A stretch of 64,000 nucleotides of DNA from Letharia columbiana. Lineage: Eukaryota; Ascomycota; Lecanoromycetes; Lecanorales; Parmeliaceae. The translations under genes were made by a program, and so were the position numbers. Of the stretch, positions 20,580 to 31,820 are shown one piece after another. Position 1 is the stretch's first letter; each line of letters starts with the position of its first letter. Location of the stretch: positions 1 to 64,000 of the forward strand of contig NW_023501115.1 in NCBI RefSeq assembly GCF_014066305.1. Direction: 5' to 3'. Under the pieces are notes generated by a model. It was not told the origin of the DNA. It was given only the letters and a program-made list of their open reading frames with translations, and did not search any database.

Positions 20580-20816
20580 ATGAGTTCTGCGAGTAGCGGA
20601 GATTCCTCCGGCGAGGGCAACCGCAATTGCACCAACACTACTGGCGATGGCAATCGGAACTGCACAAATTGTACAAACTGCTACAACTGTCGCAATTGCA
20701 CCAATCGTACAAAATGTTCCGGGTGTAGGAACTGTACCAATTGCACCGACTGCGTCGACTGCCGCAACTGTACCGACGGGAATGGATTGAGAAATGCAAG
20801 AAATTCGACTTCGTGA
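20580..20816 (+). CDS. Small Cys-x-Asn triplet-repeat protein
   Basis: A 78-residue ORF. After a Ser/Gly-rich start and a duplicated GNRNCTN unit, codons 28-66 (20661-20777) form 13 consecutive triplets of the type Cys-x-Asn/Asp (CTN, CTN, CYN, CRN, CTN, RTK, CSG, CRN, CTN, CTD, CVD, CRN, CTD), with Cys missing from only one. No signal peptide or membrane span is present, so a cytosolic or nuclear product is likely if it is made. Such regular cysteine spacing suggests metal binding or a short-period helical fold, but that is inference. I know no named family for it. It may be spliced further downstream. Confidence 0.5.
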   Translation: MSSASSGDSSGEGNRNCTNTTGDGNRNCTNCTNCYNCRNCTNRTKCSGCRNCTNCTDCVDCRNCTDGNGLRNARNSTS

Positions 20817-21297
20817 GGTGCAGAGGCGCTACTCAGACAGGACTGTACATTGGATTTCGAAGTCGCACAGGAATATTAAATGATGCACGTAAGAGCTGCT
20901 GGGCTTGCCTTCGTGGAGGAGCCGCCATAAAGACCATCCAGGCGAATATCTTCACACCGACCAGGATTGACAATTGTCGGCAGAACAAGATATCTCACTG
21001 ACTTGTTGAACCCTCAAATTTTCAGTGATGTAAATCCTCCTCCGATAACTCAGAGGCCGTCAGAGCTTTCCCCGGAAACCCTAAAGTAGGCGAAATGTGG
21101 GGTCACTAGCGCGCGAACCCCTTCGATCGTGATCACGAGACAAACCCCGCTCCAACTTCTATGCCTCCCTCCCTATCACTGTCCCGTACCGGATCGTCTT
21201 CTCTCATCCATCAACTAGGTCCAGCATCTGCAAGTCTTCAATCGAATCTCATCCATCAAAGAAACATCTAACTCGTGCTTCACTCCCATCAACGAAC
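20817..21297. other. No gene recognised; promoter of the downstream gene
   Basis: Short open frames only. The pyrimidine-rich stretch 21150-21290 looks like the leader of the next gene. Confidence 0.5.
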
Positions 21298-22084
21298 ATG
21301 TCAGTCGATGCAGCACCCTCGGACCTTACCAAGGTCGACTCGGCCATCTCTGGCTTGTCATCATCTCCTCCTGACGATAAGGCACCAGTAAAGGGACACC
21401 GGAGAGCGAGCTCGAGTGCAGCTGGAGTGTACAACATTGCTGACTTGGGTAAGTCAAGCAGAGGAAGCTGTTATTGGAACAGTAGCAATGGATGTGCGGC
21501 TGACGTATGGATAGAAAAGGAAGGCAAGGAGCTGCTAATAGCAAAGGAGACGCAGAAGCTGAACTGGTAAGCCACGTCAACACCCAAGAGAAAGACCTGA
21601 CGCCGTAACTCCGTCACCGTCATTGTCATTGTCATCGTGTGGATTGCACGAATAGATGCTGACATTCCGGATCAGGCGGCTCAACACATCACCAGCCACG
21701 CTGGATGAGAAAGAGGTTCTCAAGAAGTTCCTTACCGAACCTCCGGTCAAGAAGATCGATCTCCACTTCCCGTTAGGGCTTGAGGTCACTGCGCGGAACC
21801 TGAAGGGTGTGACCATCAAGGATGCATTAGATGCAATCCACAAGCAGTTCAAGAAGAAGGTATGGTTACATTTTGCTTCTTTGTACGAATCAATTGAGGA
21901 GATTGTGACGCTGATGATCTTGACCGTGCAGGCCGACGACGAGATGGAACTCCCTGTCCTTGCGGGCTTCGAATGGGACAAAGAAGAGTCGTGGACAAGG
22001 CTGATCGTTCATCAGAAGAAGGAAGGCCAGGCATCCCATGTCGGCAAGAAGAAGGGCAAGAAGGGAAAAGAGGACGACGAATAG
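21298..22084 (+). CDS. Conserved small fungal protein, DUF6699-like
   Basis: Exons 21298-21448, 21515-21566, 21676-21859 and 21932-22084 join in frame to 179 residues. The N-terminal 40 residues are Ser/Pro-rich. The core runs KEGKELLIAKETQKLNW / RLNTSPATLDEKEVLKKFL, then PPVKKIDLHFPLGLEVTARN, DALDAIHKQFKKK, and LPVLAGFEWDKEESWTRLIVHQK. It ends in a Lys-rich tail (GKKKGKKGKEDDE). The KLNW core and closing W-x-R pattern resemble DUF6699-type fungal proteins; that family name is a tentative recollection. No function is known. Each splice site has GT-AG ends and restores continuous conserved sequence, so the structure is firmer than the name. Confidence 0.75.
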
Positions 22085-22559
22085 AACGTCATACACCAAT
22101 CCCGCTCACCGAGTTGGCTCAAAGCCATAGACCGGGATGCAAACTATGAGGCGCAATGGAGGGTGAGGATGGGAATTGTATCAACAGCTGAGTTGCAGCA
22201 GGAAATCGGCACAGAGACAGTGGCAACTGCATCCAGGTATTCAGGTACTTTAGCTGCATCAATGACATGTCTCTGCTCTGCTTGCTCCTCTTTAAGTCAA
22301 AATCAAAATTAGGAGCAAGGCTTTAGTAGCAATATAACAGTCCTGAGATCGTTGATGTTTTGTTGAAAGGGGGGGGGGGAAGAATAGGTGGGGTAATTGC
22401 AAAATCAATGTGTGGGAAATTCCCAAAAGCGGCTATCAATGTTTCTGCTAAGCGCGGCTGCAGCCCTAAAGCCCTATCAAAGAACCAATTCCCGCCTTCT
22501 TCATTCGCCAACGAGGCCGGTGAATTGGTCCCATCCGTCCCCACCAATTCCTCACCAGT
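22085..22559. other. Intergenic, no gene
   Basis: Contains a run of ten G at about 22370. It presumably includes the terminator of the upstream gene and the promoter of the oxidoreductase. Confidence 0.55.
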
Positions 22560-23981
22560 ATGGAAGAACGAGCCTCGATCCGTCCTGGGCTACCACTCCC
22601 AAATCCTACCGTATCATACTGGCAAGATCCTCCCTCTAGTCTTTCCAATAACAGAACCACGCCCGAACTTCCCACAACCGTAGACACTCTCATCATCGGC
22701 TCTGGCATTACTGGCACCACGCTCGCCTACAGGATCCTCAGTCAACCTTCTCCACCCTCTGTCCTCGTGCTCGAAGCCCGTACCGCATGCTCAGGCGCAA
22801 CGGGACGAAATGGCGGGCACACGAAGTGTGTCGCCTATCGTGAGATCTTGGATAATATCAAAGATCTGGGGGAAGAAGAGGCTGTTAAGATAGCGAGGTT
22901 TGGATACAATTGCATGAGGAACGTACATGCTTTTGCTAGAGAGCATGGTATCGCGTGTGACAGTTGGCAAGGGGACACCGTCGATGTGATCTATGATCAG
23001 GCCCAGTGGAATAAGGCTCAAAAGGCTGTGGCAGAGCTCAATAGAGTGCTTGGTGACGATGACCCAGTCGCGCAGTATAAATTTTGGGACGCTGAAGAGG
23101 CTGAGAAAAAGTTCCTGGCACAAGGCTGTCTGGGCGCAGTCTCTTACGAAGCTGGAAGTTTGAGTGCATACAAGTTTGTCATTGGCATCTTGGCTCTAGC
23201 CCTGGAGAAGGGTCTGAACTTGCAGACGGAAACGCCTGCATTGAGGATTAGAAAGTGCGAGAGTGGCCACAGGGGATGGATTGTAGAAACACCACGCGGT
23301 GCCATTGAAGCGGAGAGAGTGGTTCTGGCAACGAATGGATACGCAGCACATCTGCATCCACCACTTCAAGGCGTGATTGTGCCACTGAGAGGGCACATGA
23401 CCGCTCAGCGACCTGGGTCAGGTCTACCAAAAGACGGTCTGGCAACGACATATTCGTTTATCTATGACGATGGATACGAATACATGATACCACGTCCACA
23501 AGGTTCAATGTTCGCAGGCAACATTATGATTGGTGGCGGTGCCACGAAAGGGCGAGACGAGGGCATTTGCGAGTTCGGAACCACAGATGACACCACAACT
23601 GATGCTGTCATACTCAAATATGTCGAAGACAGCGCAGCTGAGCGATTCGGCTCCAACTGGGGCCATGACCATCCGGAAGGCCGTCTGCGCAGAGCCTGGA
23701 CGGGAATAATGGGTTACTCCTCAGACGGATTTCCCCTCATTGGACAGTTGCCTGACGAGAACGACCTGTACATCGCTGCATCTTTTCAAGGATCAGGAAT
23801 GGTGTTATGCTTTGAATCTGCAAGAGCCCTATTTGAAATTATGAGCCAAGAAGACGAAGCGCTGGACCAGTGGTTCCCAAAAGTGTTTCGTATTACACGT
23901 GAGAGGATGCTGCGCAAGTTTCGAGGGAGACTCCACGCGAAAGTCCCTCCAATGGATCTTGAGATGAAGAGTCAACCATGA
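22560..23981 (+). CDS. FAD-dependent amine/amino-acid oxidoreductase (DAO fold)
   Basis: An intronless protein of 473 residues. The FAD-binding Rossmann motif is TLIIGSGITGTTLAYRIL with the following acidic end VLVLEAR. The second FAD contact is SGATGRNGGHTK, typical of the DAO family close to bacterial gamma-glutamylputrescine oxidase. RVVLATNGYAAHL marks the central ATG motif, and the C-terminal GIMGYSSDGFPLIGQLPDENDLYIAASFQGSGM closes the FAD pocket. No signal peptide or PTS1 is seen. The class oxidises an amine or amino acid to an imine with release of hydrogen peroxide. The substrate cannot be told from sequence. Confidence 0.9.
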   Translation: MEERASIRPGLPLPNPTVSYWQDPPSSLSNNRTTPELPTTVDTLIIGSGITGTTLAYRILSQPSPPSVLVLEARTACSGATGRNGGHTKCVAYREILDNIKDLGEEEAVKIARFGYNCMRNVHAFAREHGIACDSWQGDTVDVIYDQAQWNKAQKAVAELNRVLGDDDPVAQYKFWDAEEAEKKFLAQGCLGAVSYEAGSLSAYKFVIGILALALEKGLNLQTETPALRIRKCESGHRGWIVETPRGAIEAERVVLATNGYAAHLHPPLQGVIVPLRGHMTAQRPGSGLPKDGLATTYSFIYDDGYEYMIPRPQGSMFAGNIMIGGGATKGRDEGICEFGTTDDTTTDAVILKYVEDSAAERFGSNWGHDHPEGRLRRAWTGIMGYSSDGFPLIGQLPDENDLYIAASFQGSGMVLCFESARALFEIMSQEDEALDQWFPKVFRITRERMLRKFRGRLHAKVPPMDLEMKSQP

Positions 23982-25354
23982 TTTTCAACATCAAGACGTC
24001 TTAGAACGCCCTCCTATTTGGAACTCAGGCTTTTGTCAAAACAGAAACTACCGGCCAAGAGCGACAGCATTCAATACTTCTCGGGATTTCCGACTACTTG
24101 TTTGAACTATCCATGCGGAAGGCTTGGGAAAGAGGGCATTGTCCTGGTAGAATCTACAAGACTGAGTCGACATTATCATGTAACACTGATTATTACTACT
24201 CTAAATACGAGACACATCTCGGTGCTAGAACAAATTTTTGAGCCTTTCGAGGACATTCTCTGGCTGCGGGTACCGGCAGGTGGCAAGAGCGCCGATCTTA
24301 GGTCGTGCAGAAAAGGTGTGGTGGCATGGCCAATCCGTTGGGACGTCTCGGACTCGAACCACACACCGAGGCAAGTAAGGTCATGTCCAATCCCGGTCTC
24401 TTGAGTAGCATTGACCAGGCTGGCAAAAGGGCATCCACAGACCTATTAGGCAGCATGTCGAAGACAACTAGAATGTGGACGAGACCAGTGCCAAAGGCAT
24501 GATGACTAACAAGTTTGGTGTACTGAAATGAAATCAAATGTTAAGCAGATAATAAAATCAGGCATCGATCTCCAACAGAAGCGTTGAACAGGTGTGACAC
24601 CGCCCATCGAGTAACACAGAGAGGCTGAGCAAGAGTCCTAGGCGCCAATGAGCTGCATATCGAGTCGAGTACCGCGAGGCTGGCACGGTGTCTGATTTGC
24701 TCTGCAACTCACAGGAGTACTGGACAATGCAGCAGAACCGCGGCCATTCTCTGATGAACGCAAAGGTTTCCAGGAAAGAGCAAGCCTAGACGCTCTTTAA
24801 AAGCTAGGTCGACTTTGATTGGATCAGATTGGATCAGCTGCCTCGTGAAATCTTCCTGTTGTTTTCATGCAGGACCTAAATCTTTCGGACGAAAGCCGAT
24901 GGTGATGAAACCCCTCTCCCCAAGATGCTCTGTTTACACTTTTACGTCGTCAAGTCTGGCGACTTAATCGCATTTGAAAACTAATTCGCTGAATTGACAG
25001 AAAAACAAGGCTCCACTTCGAGTCCTTTTGTCCGAGCCCTAGCTGTTGTAACTCATAGGAGAGCTCACTGTTAAATGAAGAACCAGAAGTATCGGTTGTA
25101 ACGGCCTTCTCGGTGGGCGTTTGGGTATCTTTACCGCAATTGGTTGGACATAGCTTCCCTTTTTCTGTTGGCATATATTTTTAGAAATGGAGATGCAGTT
25201 GTAGCCCTGCCTACCGCTCTGGAGCCTTGTCCCCAATACACGTGGTGCATTCACTACGAGCCCTCGAGACGATACAAGGAGCAGCTCGAGTCATCTCTGA
25301 AATCGCTCTCCCTTTCCCTCTTCTGTCTGAGTTCGGCGGTATATATATATCAGA
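23982..25354. other. No gene recognised
   Basis: Short frames on both strands without family signal. A B-box-like GGTTCGAGTCC lies on the minus strand around 24350, but no tRNA can be folded around it. Just before 25355 a TATATATATAT run sits unusually close to the patatin start codon. Confidence 0.45.
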
Positions 25355-26996
25355 ATGGCAGGGGAAGAGTGGATGAGACAGGCTATTATTAGTTTTGGTA
25401 AGCGTAGAATACAACAAGAAGATCAACCATATGCTGATTTTGTTACAGATGGTGGTGGCATCAGGGGCTATGGTAGCCTGCTTATCATTCGAGCGCTCAT
25501 GGAGAAGGTAGGGATTGAGGAAAGGCGCATAGACCCTGTCGTCAAGTCGAGTTTCTCGCCTTGCCTGTACAAGCCCACAAAAATTGGGTTCAGCACACGC
25601 TTTACAAAGGACGTCGAATCGTTCGAAGCCACCGTCGTGACAGAGACCAATCCAAGTGGCTTGTCCAATGATTCTCTTTTCTTGCCATGTCATTACTTTG
25701 ATTACGGTGCAGGGACCAGCACCGGGGGGTAAGTCATGTCACCCGTTGAAGGACAATAGCTTACTGACAGATGTCAAGTCTTATCAGCATTATGTTGTTC
25801 TGTCTCCGCATGACGGTCCATGATTGCATCAATGAGTACAAGATATTGGGTGATAAGATTTTCGGTCACCCAAGGCCGTGCTCGTGGTTTGGCATTCTGT
25901 GGCCCAAGTATAGCTCAGACTCCTTAAAGAGTGTTATTAACGAAGCTACTGGAAGACATAGCAACACTGGGTACAGATTGAACTACGAAGTCGAGGAGCA
26001 GCTGTCCCAATGGTTCGCCGAATGCAGATATTCCGTTTAGTTTCGGAATTTCAGCTAAGCGCCTTTAGTATCGTTGTTGCCTACCCGGACAGCAACGCTC
26101 GCGGAGATGTGCCTTTCCTGTTCCGTACCTATGAGCCGCCACTCTTGGCTCGAGACGATGTATACGAGAAGTTAAAGTCAGATCCTAGACACCACCCATC
26201 GGCGATACCTTTGCACAAAGTGGCCCGAGCGACTGCAGCCGCCCCGGCGTACTTCCGCCCAGTCAGGATTTTCCCAGCTCACAGAGGTAAACCTCTTCCT
26301 GCTATGCGATTCAAAGACGGTGGATTTGGGTGCAACAACCCCAGCGAAGAAGCTTATCATGATGTCGTGGAGGCTCATGGAGGACTCAGCCGAAACATTG
26401 GACCGTTCATAAGCATCGGAACAGGTATTGGAAAGTTTAGATTGTTTTCCAACAAGATTGGGAACTTTCGGGACGTCTGCGCGAATGCTATTGCAGCCCT
26501 GAAAAGACCTGCCTTGACAACCCTGGCCGACAAGTCCATGTCTTACCTGGCGAACTTTGATAAAGCGGAAAGGTTCCCTTATTACCGATTCGATGGTGGT
26601 GAGGTCCTTGGTGAGGTAGCCATGGACGAGTGGAAGACCCACAGATCAAAGAATCGCAGCCACGAGAAAAAGCAGCCGGGAGCCAAAACATTGGAAGACA
26701 TTCAAAGAGCTGTAGAAGCATACCTGCAACAGAAAGGTGTGCAAAGAGATCTAGAAGATTGCGCTAAATTGCTGGTTCAGAGAAGACGTTTCCGAACCAA
26801 GGATTCATCGAGGTGGGAGCGGTATGCGACGACCTCGTATTACCTGTGCAAGAATGGCACCTGTGAGAAGGCTCGCTTTGATACAGCTCTGGGTCTCAGG
26901 CATCATTTGGAAAGCTACCATGGCTTCGAGGCTCGCGGTACAGTGGATGAAATGCTAGAGCAATGTCGCAACTATTGGTGGCTCTACCCTGGTTGA
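25355..26996 (+). CDS. Patatin-like phospholipase with zinc-finger-like tail
   Basis: Exons 25355-25397, 25449-25728, 25779-26012 and 26060-26996 give 497 residues. The glycine-rich oxyanion loop is rebuilt across intron 1 as SFDGGGIRGYGSLLII. The lipase box GTSTGG, which holds the nucleophile Ser, is completed across intron 2. VVAYPDSNARGDVPFLFRTYE and the catalytic-Asp motif FKDGGFGCNNPSEEA follow in exon 4. This is the fungal patatin type (Ser-Asp dyad) that also serves as the N-terminal effector domain of fungal NOD-like receptors; here it stands alone. The C-terminal 60 residues contain C-x5-C...H-x-x-x-x-x-H spacing within YYLCKNGTC...LRHHLESYHG, reminiscent of a C2H2 finger. Intron 3 (26013-26059) is the least certain: it ends in AAG and its removal drops a TAG at 26038. 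Expected activity: acyl hydrolysis of phospholipids. Confidence 0.78.
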
Positions 26997-27476
26997 CGGT
27001 AGTACTTTTAATGGGGGACTATCTAAGGGTGGTGCTTTTGGGATAATTCAGCTCGTACCGCAGGGGACAGCATTATCACTCGTACAATTCATAAAGAGTG
27101 CAATGACCAGCGTTGAGTCCTCGCGAGTGTCCATTTCCCAAGACGCAAACATCGAGATAGTGGTTGAATTCATTAGAACCCCTATTTTTTTCAATTTCGA
27201 GGTAATAAACATGATGTTTCGCCGATATCGATAACCAAGTTTACAATTTGGGCTTCCAGCCGTTCTTCTTTGACAGTTCCCGGTTCCATTTCCACATTCG
27301 GCATGGAATGAAAGCAGTAAGTCTTGGGCCTCCTACAAGTAGGGAAACCTATCTACAGTTTTGGGGTAGCATTGTCTTACCCTTCCGCCTCCAAGCAGCG
27401 GGTCTCGACTGTAAGTGCCGCACCCAAAGCGGAACCACTTGAGCTTACCGACCCCTCACAGGCCATGCTAGCTCGT
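26997..27476. other. No gene recognised
   Basis: Intergenic sequence downstream of the patatin gene with no coding signal. Confidence 0.5.
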
Positions 27477-27854
27477 CTAGTTGGGTATTTGGCCAAAGTA
27501 CAAGGCCCTGTCCGTCTCAGATCTCCAATAGTCTCTCAATCTGACGGTTCCGATCCACACTTGAGGATGCCTGGGCGTCTTATCGGGCTTGACGTCGTAC
27601 CTTCTGTTTGGAGCTTCAGCTTGAGGGTTTTCACAGAAGATCTCGTATGCGTTCCAGTGCGCGGGCACTGTCTTCCTTTGGTGCCCTGTGACTGTTCCAA
27701 TCATCAGCAAGGATTTGATCATAGAACGACTGTTCAGCGTACGACGATCGTCACTCGGTGATATTCGCACTCTGGCGGCTTGTCTCGTCTCTGGGTCAAA
27801 TACCACCACCTCGGTGATCCTACTTGGTGATTCAGAGCCACAGCAGTTTCCCAT
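27477..27854 (-). CDS. Hypothetical small protein with MGNCC lipidation start
   Basis: A 125-codon frame opening MGNCCGSESPSR in a GACC-ATG context. Gly2 with Cys4 and Cys5 is the pattern of N-myristoylated and palmitoylated membrane-tethered proteins. The rest (VVVFDPETRQAARVRI, then Arg/Pro-rich) matches nothing I know and might be interrupted by unrecognised introns. Nothing nearby supports expression. Listed mainly because of the distinctive start; it could be chance. Confidence 0.3.
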   Translation of the reverse strand: MGNCCGSESPSRITEVVVFDPETRQAARVRISPSDDRRTLNSRSMIKSLLMIGTVTGHQRKTVPAHWNAYEIFCENPQAEAPNRRYDVKPDKTPRHPQVWIGTVRLRDYWRSETDRALYFGQIPN

Positions 27855-30800
27855 GGTCGATCACTGCAGCAAGATGTCTTGGTTTATCGAAAATGTGATT
27901 TTGAACTTACCGCACGAAGACCCCAGATGCTCTCACTGGAGACTTAAAAGAGGTAGCAAGGCTCGCGGACTGATCCATCTTTTGTACAGTGAAGCTGAAG
28001 GGTAGGTTGCCTACTGCGAGAATCTCATGGATATGCTCACGATCACGATAAGTCTCGGTAACAGATCAACGATAATCGCACTTCGTCCGCGAAGGCAGCA
28101 ATTCAGAGATCGATTATCTGACGACGAAGTCGCCACCACTTTACCCACACGGACAACCATGTTGCAACCGAAACCAGTCCTGAAAGACGAAGACGGTTCA
28201 GGTGGCTGGAGGATAGGGAATGCTGTGCTCAACGCTTGCGATCGCAGTCAAAGTGGTCACACAGCTTCTGCAATAAGCCTCTGTGGCCACAAACATGACC
28301 GAGCTCGATCCCCATGATATTGCGTGACCGGTCCGGTTTAAGATAGCCGTTTGAAGCTTATTTGGGCCATGTCTATGTGACCGACCCATTGGGCAGCTTG
28401 CCTGATCCTATACGCAGCGCCTCAGTCTCTTTTGACAATCACCAATACTCAGGATCCAGCCGTGCTCAATCATGTTAGTAAGCATAGGCTTGTCTAATTC
28501 AAATCTGTATTCCGTGGGACAAACAATCAGGAGGTGGACCTCCTCGGTGGAATATTGGGGAGAAATTGATTCCGAGAAGCAGGCAAAGAAGCTAATGCTG
28601 AATGCCGGCTCCGCGACTGTCCGCCCATGACGAAATTCTGAGCCTTCGTAACTGCTTCCCTTCCAGTGTTGACTACGAAGATCGGGGCCGACATCTTGAA
28701 CAGACGTGACACTCCCAGCGAATAATGAAGCTTTAGACGTTAGTATGAAATAATCAGTGCAAGAGAACCTAGGTCCACAATGTATGAATTCCAATCTGTC
28801 GTGAGATTCTACCTTTGCGTTGAGACGACTCTTTTTATGCATGGGATTCAGGATTATGGCTCTCTTTTCACTGTCTTCGGTCGCTAAAAGCACGTGCTTC
28901 GTTGAGACCGGGACTTCATCAGATACGAGATGCGCGAAAAAAAAGCGATTCCGTTACAAAGAGGCGACTCCGATGAAGATCGAGACTAGTTTGTTAGTGG
29001 AAATGTACAAGACTGCGGTTAACGGACCCCTTACGTGTTACCCTGTTCTCTCATCACTTCCCTCGAGAACAGGGTTGCTCTTCCAACAGTTGCAAATGCT
29101 CAGAAGAATGTTTTCTCCATCACAGAAGTACAAAGCATGTCATGCCGGAATCTGCATCTCGAGTGAGGGAGACGACAAATGTGTAGATGATGCCTTCGAG
29201 TCCACCTTGACAACCACTTCGAGGGTTACTGCCGGCTACAGCCTTAGACTAGCACAGGGCCTTCGGCTCCCTTTACATCTTCCCGAGCGTACGGTCTACA
29301 CTTGGTCTCTCATACAAGCTGACTGGCCTATATCAGGTCGGGTTGACGTCCCAAACCTGTTTAGGCAGTACTCTCCGAGCTTGCCCGATCCTTCAACGTT
29401 GAATGCACTACATTGGTTGGGGTTTTTCAGCTTGCCCTGGCGAGCTTGCAGGCTCCAATGCTGACGGTGTTTCAGAAAGAATAGCCACAGTCAAGCTTCA
29501 GGTGCGGCGCAATAGCTGCACCGTATGCGCATGGAAACGGGCCACGGCTGGGCGTCTTGGAGCTGAGTGTCAGGATCTTCAAGTACGGCAGATCCGTAGT
29601 CGTATTTGTGGGCACTGCGTGCGGAGGTTGGCTAGGCGCAAGAGGCTGAAGTACGTATCGGGCATCTGTCCGCAGTACTGACTGGACAAATTTTCAAGTT
29701 CAGGGTTTCATACATTAATGCTTGGGAGGTTTTTCAAGATCCAAAAGCCTCTCCGATGGAACCATGAGTGCAACAGGGTTGAGTTGGACGCTCTGGGACA
29801 GGTGCCGTGGGAGTAGATTGGTTAGAACAGGGCCGTCGTGGCGGTGTAAGAACCGGCGCTAAGGTATGACCAGCAAAAAGGAGAAGACTACTGCATGCAG
29901 GCCTCTGGATAACCGTTATTGGTGAAAAGATTCCAACTTGACCTGTGATGATTTGCCTTGCGACCTTCCTTCTGAGGCAAAAGCAGGCATCGGTCTAGCA
30001 GAACGACCGGCAGCACGATTGGCAGCCTAATGCACTGTGATCAAACTTAGTCACGGCCTCAGTCATCAGCCTTACTTTTGATTACTGGAAAAGAAAAGAA
30101 ACGAGCGAATTGCGAAATAGGGATGTACGGCAAAGGAAAGTAATACAATCTAAAACAACTCGTAGATCATGCGTCTCTGAAATTACCAAGCTGCGATTGC
30201 ACGTTCCAATTTCTTAGCGAGATTAGCAAATACCGTGCTATAGGCATTCGATCGCTGTACAATGATCCAGCAGAGCGCGTCGGTGACATTTCTGTAAGAA
30301 GAAAAGGCTTAGTATAACATTGACGTTAGCTCCGCAGAGAAGGAATGATGGCGCGAATCTGTGACTTCAAGGACGCGAATCATTGGCCTTTCTAGCGCCC
30401 TGAAGTAATGTGTGTTCAAGCTGTACACCAGTGATGAATCCTATCCGTACCTGTTTCACGGCTGCACAGTCGTTAACAGTAATGATTTTCGGCCACATGG
30501 TCTCTCTCATGGTAAGAGGGCGTCTTCATCATGGCTGCAATGCGTCGATCGCGGAGCCTTCGCTCACTTTGAACAACTTCGATGCTAACGATCTTCAGCT
30601 CCGGGGGGGGGGGTTGCTGTTCCATTGCTTCAAATCCGTGTTCCATCTCGATACCGTGAAACATCTCACAGACTCCACTCTGGCTTTCAATGCTTCCGTC
30701 GCCAACGCTCAGCTGGTGTCTCGATACTGCTGCAAGAGTGATGTGGTAGTGTTTGAGGGCAAGGTGCATCTATGAAACATGATCAGGTGTCTGTTCATGG

Positions 30801-31655
30801 CTGGGATCAAAGAGGTCTGCTGCCTCTGGCCAGGAAACTGTATATAGATATATGAAGACTTCCTGAATGTTTCCAGCCGTCAAAACCAATTTGAGGACTC
30901 GCTCTTCGAGGAAAGCTACGCATTTGATGATTATTTGGCCTGCTTCCGCCCACATAACACACTCCACATACAGTCCACCGCCGCGTAACGATGTCGTGAG
31001 TTTCGTCCCCTGTTGCCCTCCACCCTAAATAGGCGCTTCGATCATTAAGTGAGGTCGCAGGGAATCCACATCCAACGTTCAGGGTAATCATTTCCAACAT
31101 ACCAACGGTCCGACCACCCCACAAATAGCGGCTCGGACTCGTGACAACATCCAAAGCGTTGAACAGTATAACGCGTCCTTGTGGGCCAGGCAAGATGCCG
31201 GGCTCAGCCGGGAGCAAGCTAGAAAACAGTACGTGGAAGACTGGACTCAGGATTGGAAAAGGAGAGGCAATTGAAGATAGCGATGCGCGAGGTATGCAGG
31301 CATTTTGATAACGGACCGCTCGCTCACAAGCGCTCAGGATAAATCGAAGCTTGGAGTTTCAGGCCGAGACAAGAGTCTTGGCTAGACTGCCTGCCTTGTT
31401 GTCGCTGAATAGATGAGGCACGCCCAAGTCTAGGTCACCAGGCTTGTGTCATGGTATGGTCGTTGATAATAATGGTACTGGTCAAAATCTGGGATTGGGT
31501 CTGCAATGATATGGCGTTCACAGCTTTGAAGGGAAAGTCAAGGAGGCAAATTTGAATGGACAGGCATTGCATCCAGGGCTTTTTGTTTCGAGAGCCTCGA
31601 ATGGTTCGTCCGCTGGAAATAAGTGGCCTTAGAATTGCTCCAATTCATGAATGGT
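27855..31655. other. 3.8 kb without a recognisable gene
   Basis: Many overlapping frames of 60-210 codons occur on both strands (for example 28408-28893 minus, 28820-29464 plus, 30807-31217 minus), but none shows a family motif, membrane pattern or convincing splice extension. A run of ten G lies at about 30603. This may be decayed gene sequence or truly intergenic. Confidence 0.4.
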
Positions 31656-31820
31656 TCAGCTCAACAGGACCAAAGCCCCAATCACACCAGTGGCAACCAC
31701 CAACCCTACCAGCATCTTCACTACTCCGGGCTCAAGCTTCTTGGAATCACTTTCGATTGACCCGGCAGTCTCAGCCATCACGCTCCCTGTCTTGGTTCCG
31801 CTGCCTTTCGCGCTGGACAT
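31656..31820 (-). CDS. Possible 54-residue tail-anchored micro-protein
   Basis: From the ATG at 31820 the frame reads MSSAKGSGTKTGSVMAETAG and ends with a basic hinge (KKLEPG) and one hydrophobic segment VVKMLVGLVVATGVIGALVLL right before the stop. That is the layout of a tail-anchored membrane protein. There is no homology evidence, and a hydrophobic tail can arise by chance in a short frame. Confidence 0.3.
   Translation of the reverse strand: MSSAKGSGTKTGSVMAETAGSIESDSKKLEPGVVKMLVGLVVATGVIGALVLLS

Noticed and set aside
8316..24000. A secondary-metabolite gene cluster built on the hydrolases, ceramidase and oxidoreductase
   Set aside because: No backbone synthase, P450, tailoring enzymes or cluster regulator is present, and these genes alternate with housekeeping genes.
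24340..24440. Minus-strand B-box (GGTTCGAGTCC) with upstream CTCAAGAG resembling tRNA-Leu(CAA)
   Set aside because: The T-stem has a mismatch and the 5' partner of the putative acceptor (ACGTCCC) is absent. At most it is a decayed tRNA remnant.
28820..29681. Plus-strand frames of 214 and 92 codons
   Set aside because: No family motif, no coherent hydrophobic or domain pattern and no splice signals linking them.
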